From Desmodesmus armatus (Eukaryota > Chlorophyta > Chlorophyceae > Sphaeropleales > Scenedesmaceae), in the NCBI GenBank assembly GCA_007449985.2, contig VIIQ02000147.1, positions 124,001 through 188,000 of the forward strand: a stretch of DNA of 64,000 nt, given 5' to 3'. Below are positions 57,391 to 64,000 of the stretch, piece after piece. The position numbers and the translations under genes are program-made. The number at the start of each line of letters is the position of its first letter. Within the stretch, counting starts at the first letter, position 1. The notes under the pieces were generated by a model, which saw only the letters and a list, made by a program, of their open reading frames with translations, had not been told where the DNA came from and did no database searches.

Positions 57391-58025
57391 GCCGATCATC
57401 GCATCGCTGAGCGGCGGTGAATGTCGCATATGCCGCATATATTGTGTGATGCAGTGTGTGTCTAGTGCGTGTTTTCGTGCGGTGCTTCGTCTCCGTCCCG
57501 TCAGTCTGACCAGTAGCATGCTTGTTGCCTCTTGCAGGGGCCCTGTCTCAGCATGTTGCTTGGTGCTGACCCAATCTCAGGAGGGGTTTCCATCGCATGC
57601 CTGGCCACTATGCTGGTTGAGCTTTTACAAGCGCTCCATACTACAGCAGTTGACGGCACGCATGATGTCATTTATTGGGAGGTTTTGTTGTATCAACTGC
57701 AACTGCACGCCACTCCAGCACGCGTGGGGGGATATGAAGCACTGCTCAGACCCAGCACACACCATGTCAGGCACCTTTGCCTCATTGGAGCTGCGTTGCT
57801 TGGTATACTCAAGCTGTCCTGAATTCGTGGTTGTCATGGACACCCTGTAGCTTGCATCATCTGGCTCGGGTCACCCCTCGCGTCACCCCCATCAAGGCTT
57901 GACACTGTCACCACGCGGCATGATGGCTTGTCCCTTCCTTCCAGTGTTTCCAGATCCAGCCTGGGAGGCTCAGTTGTGGTAGTATACTACGTAGGTTCAT
58001 TGCTATACTATAGGGCCTGTTCTGG

Positions 58026-58320
58026 TGCCTGTCATGTTCGTTGCATCCCTATACACTCTCTCTAGTAGGGTGTACTGCTGTACCCTGCTCCTGTGCCTGT
58101 CATGTCCGTTGCATCCCTATACACTCTCTCTAGTAGGGTGTACTGCTATACCCTGCTCCTGTGCCTGTCATGTCCGTTGCATCCCTATACACTCTCTCTA
58201 GTAGGGTGTACTGCTATACCCTGCTCCTGTGCCTGTCATGTCCGTTGCATCCCTATACACTCTCTCTAGTAGGGTGTACTGCTGTACCCTGCTCCGGTGC
58301 CTGTCATGTCCGTTGCATCT
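58026..58320. repeat. 68-bp tandem repeat, four units plus a partial
   Basis: Units start at 58026, 58094, 58162, 58230 and 58298. Each begins TGCCTGTCATGT and includes TACACTCTCTCTAGTAGGGT. Units differ at only a few bases. Confidence 0.95.
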
Positions 58321-60402
58321 TCAGACAGTGTCTGGGGTGCATGTGTTGATACGTATCTACCGTCAACGGGTCTCATGCATCAGTGTCGTCAAGCTGCCCA
58401 AGTGCCTCAGACAGGGGTGTTGGTGTATTGTGTGCATGTGTTTGGGGGGGGGGGGGGACCGGGGGGGGGGGGTAGAACATGTATGGATGATTCCTATAGT
58501 TTCACTGTGCCACAGTTGAACCGTCAGTGGCGGCAAGTCACGGTGGCACTGCACATGTTCTGTGCACTGCTACAGGGTTTACCAGATGCGTTCACGCCAC
58601 TGCTAGGGTTGACATTTGTGTTGGCATCATGTAGGTCAATATCTGCATGGTGGTGTGGGTCAGTGGCACTGCTAGTAGCTGTTTGCGAGTTTTGTGCCAG
58701 CAGGGGGGGGGGTTAGGGGCCAGGGTTAACTACAACCCTACAACCCTACTCGCTTGGGCCCCAAGCGAATTGTGCCAGCACACACCTGTTGACAGCAGAG
58801 AGAGAGGGGTCGTACTCATGGATGGTGCGTCAGGGGTGTAGTACACCCCGGGGTTTGTTTACATGGCCCTGCTGATGACTGTTGACCAGGTTGCTGTGTG
58901 TGCCTTGTGCTCCTCTTGCCACGTGCACGGGTTGTCTTTTGGCATGATGGAAGCGTATCATCAGGAGTCGTCCGCGTTTTGCCATCACGGTATGTTTGTT
59001 TACCATGTCTATCATTGAGTCGAGGGAGTACGTCATATCCTGGGGCATTTCTGTATCTCGTGAAGCTCTGGGAGCATCTTGTGCCAGGTCTGCTGCTTCT
59101 GGATGTTGATGTTGACAGAATGCTGAACCTGCGGCAGCGCCGTACTTGTACGGCAGTACTGCAGGTGCTTCATGCACACCTGCTGCATGGTTGCCTTTCT
59201 TTGGGCCTTGCTCGCAATGCCTGTCGGGCATTGTGTTTGTCGCTGGGTAAAGCCATCCACCTGATAAATTGTATCTGTACCAGCTTGCACACGCCCGAAA
59301 GCAACTTGGTCTCCCGAAGTCCCGCAAGGCTCGCGGCATATCTGCTGACTAGGTCAGTGTGGTGGAGATGCAGACACAACATGCCTTGCAACTCCTGTTG
59401 ATAGTTGTTTACAGGGAGCCCACACACAGGCATGAAGGTTCTGAGCGAAATGTTGAGGTGCCAACAGAGGGGCTGAGCCACAGGCACTTACGCATCCCAA
59501 CTGCAAGTGGTTTCTGACCACGGCCCAACCAACCCTGCCGCTTCAACCGGCTGCGCTGTTACCAAAACCCAACTGCGGCAGGGGCACAGCCTGGCCAGGC
59601 TGTTACACAGCATTGTGCCCAACACATGCCACTTTCTTAGCTGGCCGTCGTCGTTAGCTGGCGCGTGTGCCTCCTGCTGAGCAGCAGCTGACAACTGCAG
59701 GAGGCTGCTGGCAAACTGTTCCCGCGCTAGCCCAATGCCATTGAGGCAGTCAGGCCCACAACCCCCAGACGGATTGCACGACGTGTGTCGGCCCTGACAA
59801 GCAAAGAAAGGCTCTACCCAGACACAATTTGGCTAGCATAGAAGCAGCGCCCTACACACTAGGCCTTGGTCATGGCATATGCTTTATTGGAGACCCTTAG
59901 TACACCTGACACAAACTGCACCAAGACGGGGGGGGGGGGGGGCACATGCTGTCCGGCAAGAAGTGAAGCAGACATGGGAAGGAGACATGAAGGCACCTGG
60001 CAGTCCCGTGATACGCCATAGCACACAAACTGAGCTTCAATATCAATGGTTTTTTTGCCCTGAATGGTCGTGTAAGAAGCGCTGCGTTGTATGTACGTTT
60101 GCACATACCTCCAACTGCAGTACTGGCTGTAGCTTGTTCAAAGGAGTCCTACACAAAGCAGGGCCACGTACATCGCAAACTAAGCATGATTTAGGGCTGA
60201 AACTCGTGCGAGGGCTCACAATGGGGCCACATCGACGCATGTTTTGCCGCTGACGGTTCAGCTTGAGCTGTCAAGCTGACTGGGACTGCGGTTGACTCAT
60301 AAGAAAGACATAACGACTGGGAACGTGTTTTACCACTGTTTTCAACTGCACCCTGCATGTTGATTGCATCATACTCGTCCTAAAAACGGTTCCGGAGAAA
60401 CA

Positions 60403-62665
60403 TGATGAGCGCAATTGCTGTCAACCTAGGAGAACCTCTTTCGCCAGGGGATGAGCATCAACACTTCAGCCACCGTGAGTGTTTTTCTGTGTTCTGAAGC
60501 GTGCCGGCATGCATGCAGGCATGTTACGTGCTGAGTGCTGCTGATGCAGCAGCTGCTGTCTCGAAAAGTGCCTCATACGTCTATGACTCAAGTTTAAAAG
60601 CCACATCTTTCGTCGGACAGGTGCTCCGTGGCTCAGAGCTGCCGTGATGGGCATCAACGACGGCCTGGTGTCTACTGCATCCTTGATGATGGGTGTGGGA
60701 GCAGGAGCAGACAGCTTGAGGGCCATGCAGGTGAGCACCAAGGCGGATGTTGCGGACTGCAGGGCCTGCAAAACCCTCTATGTGTTGATCAGCATCATAG
60801 CGTAGTTTTATAATCGCGCATCTGCACCTGATCTGTTGTACATGTCTGTCTTTGTGCCATGCATACTTTCATATGCAGTTGGCAGGTGTTGCAGGGTTGT
60901 TCTCAGGTGCCCTGAGCATGGCCGCAGGGGAGTTCATCAGCGTTGCCAGTCAGAAGGATGCTGAGGAGGCTGACATAGAGAAGGAGCGGCTGGAGCAGCA
61001 GAAGGGACCACAGGCACGGCTTAGGGAATTTGAGGAGCTGGTGAGTTGCTGCAGCTATAGATCAAGCAGCGTGTCCACCTATTGGGGTTTGTGATAAGGG
61101 TTGAGGGTGGCATCAGAAGCGGCTGGAGCAGCAGAAGGGGCCACAGGCACGCCTCAGGAATTTGAGGACTTGGTGAGTTGCTGGTAACACCAGTAGCACT
61201 GCATCTGTGAATGCAACAAAGTGATGAGGTCCCATCATTCGGCTTGAGGTTTTAGAAGTCCAGTGCATCACTGTAACAAGCATGGAGACGGGGTGTTGAC
61301 AAATAGGTCGGGTGTGGCTGGAACAACAGAACGGGCAACAGGTACAGCGCTGCTCTGCTGCTGCTGCCGTTGATGCCCTCATGCTGTGTTGATTGTGTGG
61401 CCGTTAGACGGAGGGCAGGGTGAAGCAGGGGCCGCCTTGCAAGGACCAATTGGTCTGCCTCAGCAGCAAACCTTGCCCAGGTGGTGAGCTGCTGCTGCTG
61501 CTGCTGTCGCCGCCACTGCGGCTGTTGCTGCTTCTGCTGCCGCCGCTGCTGCTGTTGCCAACGCATGCGCTGCTGCCCCCGAAACTGCCGCTGCTGCTGC
61601 TGCTGCTGCTGCTGCTGTCAGGTGTCCATCTACAAGGAGCGAGGGATCAGTGAGCACCTGGCTCGTGAGGTGGCCACAGAGCTAACAGAGAAGGACGTGG
61701 TGCGTGCACACGCACGTGACGAGCTTGGCATTGACATAGACGCACTCGCAAACCCTTTTCAGGTGAGACCAAAACGGAAGTAGCTCGTTGACCCCAAGGT
61801 ATGCTGCAGCAGTTGCAGGCAGCGGGGCATTGACATAGACGCTCAGCATGGCGCTGATTTATTCCAGCGGGGAACCTCCAGGAGCCCATGTACCCCTTGA
61901 AGGGTGGATGACCTTGCCTGGACTGGAATTGTGCTTGTGACTGAGAGAGCAGCCCATTTTCCTCTCCTGCAACGTCAGTTGGACTCTTTGCTGTCCTTGC
62001 TGTGCAATGGAGTCGTTGCGCTGCTGCCCCTCCCCCCTTCATGCAAAACAAACCACATCCACACCATCCTTTCATCCCCCCCCCCAATCCAGGCGTGCTG
62101 GACCTCTGGACTGTCATTCAGCATTGGCGCAGTAGTGCCCCTGCTAGCCGGCTCCTTCATCCCCTCATGGCAGCTGCGCATCGCCAGTGTGTGCAGCGTG
62201 ACAGCCGTAATGCTGATTGCCATTGGGGCGATTGGTGCACACCTGGGAGGGGCAAGCCATGCCAAAGGGGCGCTGCATGTTTTGGTAGGAGGAAGCATCG
62301 CAATGGGTGTCACGTGAGTATGGGGCTTGCAGGGCTTTGCCGTCAGCAGGAGTCTGAAGTCAGTTTAGTCCCTGGTCAAACAGCATATTGAAGCTGTGCA
62401 ACCCTTTATTACCCTGTAATACCCTATACAATCCTATCAACCCTATCAACCCTATCACAGTGAGCACCATGCACTGCTTGAGGAGCCGACCATGCATTGC
62501 CAGAACCACCCTGCGCTTTTCAGTGGCTCTGGCTGCCATCAGCAGTGACTGCTGCCGTTGCATATCGCCCTTCTCTGCCAATGCATCATGGCCTGCACAT
62601 GCAGGTACGGCATTGGTGCGGCATTTGCCGCCATCGTCGGCCCAGCGTTCCCAGGAGTGGCATGA
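60403..62665 (+). CDS. VIT1/CCC1-family vacuolar iron/manganese transporter
   Basis: Exons 60403-60475, 60621-60730, 60879-61040, 61622-61762, 62093-62313 and 62605-62665 join in phase into about 255 residues, the usual VIT size. Family blocks in order are [20 protein letters not shown] with LMMGVGAG (membrane span 1), [19 protein letters not shown] (span 2), the cytosolic metal-binding helices rich in Glu ([35 protein letters not shown]), [17 protein letters not shown] (span 3), [20 protein letters not shown] (span 4) and [20 protein letters not shown] (span 5). VIT1/CCC1 proteins load iron or manganese into vacuoles in exchange for protons. ATG 60403 is followed by a second ATG; both fit. 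The first three spans and the Glu-rich domain look complete. Confidence 0.92.
61113..61345 (+). repeat. Copies of the end of VIT exon 60879-61040
   Basis: 61113-61171 repeats CGGCTGGAGCAGCAGAAGGG and keeps the GTGAGTTGCTG donor, but has lost one base and the frame. About 61306-61345 is a more decayed copy (WLEQQNGQQ). A scrap of the next exon (GGCATTGACATAGACGC) recurs at about 61826. Confidence 0.85.
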
Positions 62666-64000
62666 TACTACCCTTAGTGCGGCCAGCCATCAAGGCAGCC
62701 TCAATTACAGTGCCTCCTGACACGATATGCCTTAAGCCAAGGATGTTGCAGCAATCCTGAATTGTGGAAGAAGGTCCTGCGCATGATGGTGATGCCGATC
62801 ATGAAGCCGGCAGAGGTGCTGGGCGCACAGGCGGTGAATCATGCAGTGATGACCTGACAGGCGGTGATGACCTGACAGGCGGTGAATCATGCAGTGATGA
62901 CCTGACAGGCGGTGATGACCTGACAGGCGGTGAATCATGCAGTGATGACCTGACAGGCGGTGATGACCTGACAGGCGGTGAATCATGCAGTGATGACCTG
63001 ACAGGCGGTGATGACCTGACAGGCGGTGAATCATGCAGTGATGACCTGGCGCAGATACAGCTGCCGTACTTGGACGACCAGAGCTGAGCAATGCTGGGAA
63101 TTTGTATTTGACATGTACATCCATATGTATGCACAGTCCCTCTTCAGGTTGACAGGTTTTGTGTGTGCAGGGTTTTTATCCTATCGGTTGTTTGAAGCCA
63201 GCGTGTCGAATATGAGGCACTGGCAAATAGGCTGGGTGTACAACAGTAGCGTACACAGAGGGGTATCAACAGCAGGGTGTCACAGGCATTTGACTTTGGG
63301 GAATGCTGGGCATCACACTCATGGCGGGCAGGGCGGTGGGTTCCGCCAGGGTGGTGTGTACATCATTGCACTGTTGTTCCTTGCTTGTGCCTGACTCAGG
63401 CATATGATATGTGCAACAGTAGGGTTTTCAAATGTCTTCCCACCACATCTAATCCTGCGCGCAACCCTGCATGGCAACCCTGCATGGCAGGGACTCTTTG
63501 GGAGCTGTCCGTCAGCGTCTGCACAGTGTTTTTCTTGAGTTGCCCTGTGCAGAGTCCCAAATTGGAAGTGTGAGAGCACCAGAGGCTCATGGGGCCTCCT
63601 TGGATTTGTGTGTGTATACAGTCTTTCAGCTGCATGATTGTGCATAGATTCTGTCCTTGCTGAAACCCTTCAGTGAGTGTACCCTTGTCAGGCCCCGCTC
63701 TGTGTCCATGAGTTGTGTTGTATGAGCTCTCCTGTCAGAGGGGCTCACTGCACTCATAGTGACTCAGTATGGTTGTGTTTGTTTTGTTGCCATGACTGGG
63801 CGGTTTGGCAGCAGCACCACTTGATAAGGCATTGCTAAGGTTGCTGCTTACCCTGCACCACAGCTGCAGCCTCAAAGTGTGAGCAGCCACCATGTGCCGC
63901 ATCACAAACAGCACCCAGTGCCCAACTAGTCTTGCTGATGCTATCGGAACATCTGGCTGACAGCTGGATTGCTGCATGTGTAGCAGGACCTGCCCTCAAC
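62666..64000. other. VIT 3' UTR and unassigned right end
   Basis: After the minisatellite no supported coding frame is seen to the window edge. Open frames of about 100 codons at 63026-63977 on both strands have no family motif. Confidence 0.4.
62830..63045. repeat. 48-bp minisatellite, four units plus a half unit
   Basis: Unit starts are 62830, 62878, 62926, 62974 and 63022. Each unit contains GGCGGTGAATCATGCAGTGA and two GATGACCTGACA blocks. In one frame it reads GGESCSDDLTGGDDLT repeatedly, but it lies after the VIT stop and no gene model includes it. Confidence 0.95.

Larger units (their letters stand above)
55720..60402. other. Gene-poor 4.7-kb stretch with several repeats
   Basis: No gene could be supported. 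It holds paired hairpins at 55850-55907, a duplicated block at 56525-57390, a 68-bp tandem repeat at 58026-58320, small hairpins at 58750-58768 and 58833-58849, and G-runs near 58443-58472. A few frames of 100-170 codons exist on both strands without any family motif. Confidence 0.5.

Noticed and set aside
58898..59401. Plus-strand frame of 167 codons and an antisense frame of 169 codons
   Set aside because: Neither has splice sites, motifs or a plausible composition bias.
62830..63045. CRISPR-like array
   Set aside because: Units are contiguous with no unique spacers, and the surroundings are nuclear algal genes; it is a minisatellite.
1..64000. tRNA, rRNA, insertion sequences or transposase genes
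   Set aside because: No cloverleaf with tRNA boxes, no rRNA-like block and no transposase or reverse-transcriptase motif was noticed by eye; a covariance-model scan was not possible.

Overview
The window looks like nuclear DNA of a green alga (Chlorophyta). Genes are split by many GT-AG introns whose phases can be checked exon by exon. Exons and introns are rich in CAG/CTG, GCA and poly-G/poly-C tracts, and encoded proteins carry long poly-Gln, poly-Ala and poly-Ser runs. The gene content includes plastid plastoquinone synthesis, a plastid-type PP2C, a vacuolar iron transporter and an axonemal dynein. TGTAA, the usual algal poly(A) signal, follows one gene closely. A Sphaeropleales/Scenedesmaceae-like alga is my guess from style only; nothing in the window proves it.

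Layout: (1) 76-1191 minus, 5' part of an axonemal dynein heavy chain running off the left edge. (2) 2432-5778 plus, homogentisate solanesyltransferase. (3) 6362-7345 plus, an intronless secreted Tyr/Asp-rich single-pass membrane protein. (4) 10046-22879, a cluster of four F-box-like/leucine-rich-repeat paralogs: A (+, three frameshifts), B (+, one nonsense codon), D (-, intact), C (+, intact in its visible exons). B and D form a large inverted duplication. (5) 26816-33687 minus, a PTC7-family PP2C phosphatase. (6) 34159-35493 plus, a PDZ-domain protein with an unresolved 3' end. (7) 37578-40753 plus, an N4BP2-like P-loop protein with a frameshift at the P-loop. (8) 42776-44451 minus, an unknown multi-pass membrane protein. 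(9) 45179-49291 plus, a large unknown protein. (10) 50548-55719 plus, a secreted haem peroxidase with two frameshifts. (11) 60403-62665 plus, a VIT1/CCC1-type iron transporter followed by a 48-bp minisatellite.

The most striking feature is shared by unrelated genes. Eight of the multi-exon genes (solanesyltransferase, PP2C, PDZ, N4BP2-like, membrane protein, unknown, peroxidase, VIT) carry extra copies of their own exon edges in neighbouring introns or in sequence just 3' of the stop codon. The copies often keep the splice site, are usually frame-broken or truncated, and are commonly separated by homopolymeric G or C. Up to seven copies lie in one intron. This suggests that introns here grow by repeated tandem duplication across exon-intron borders. 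The LRR paralogs show no such arrays. Other unexplained structure includes a set of perfect inverted repeats with a one-base spacer and several private tandem repeats.

Functions are inferred from family motifs read by eye. Exon models come from splice sites and phase arithmetic, with no transcript evidence. Several initiation exons are provisional, and this is stated in each entry.
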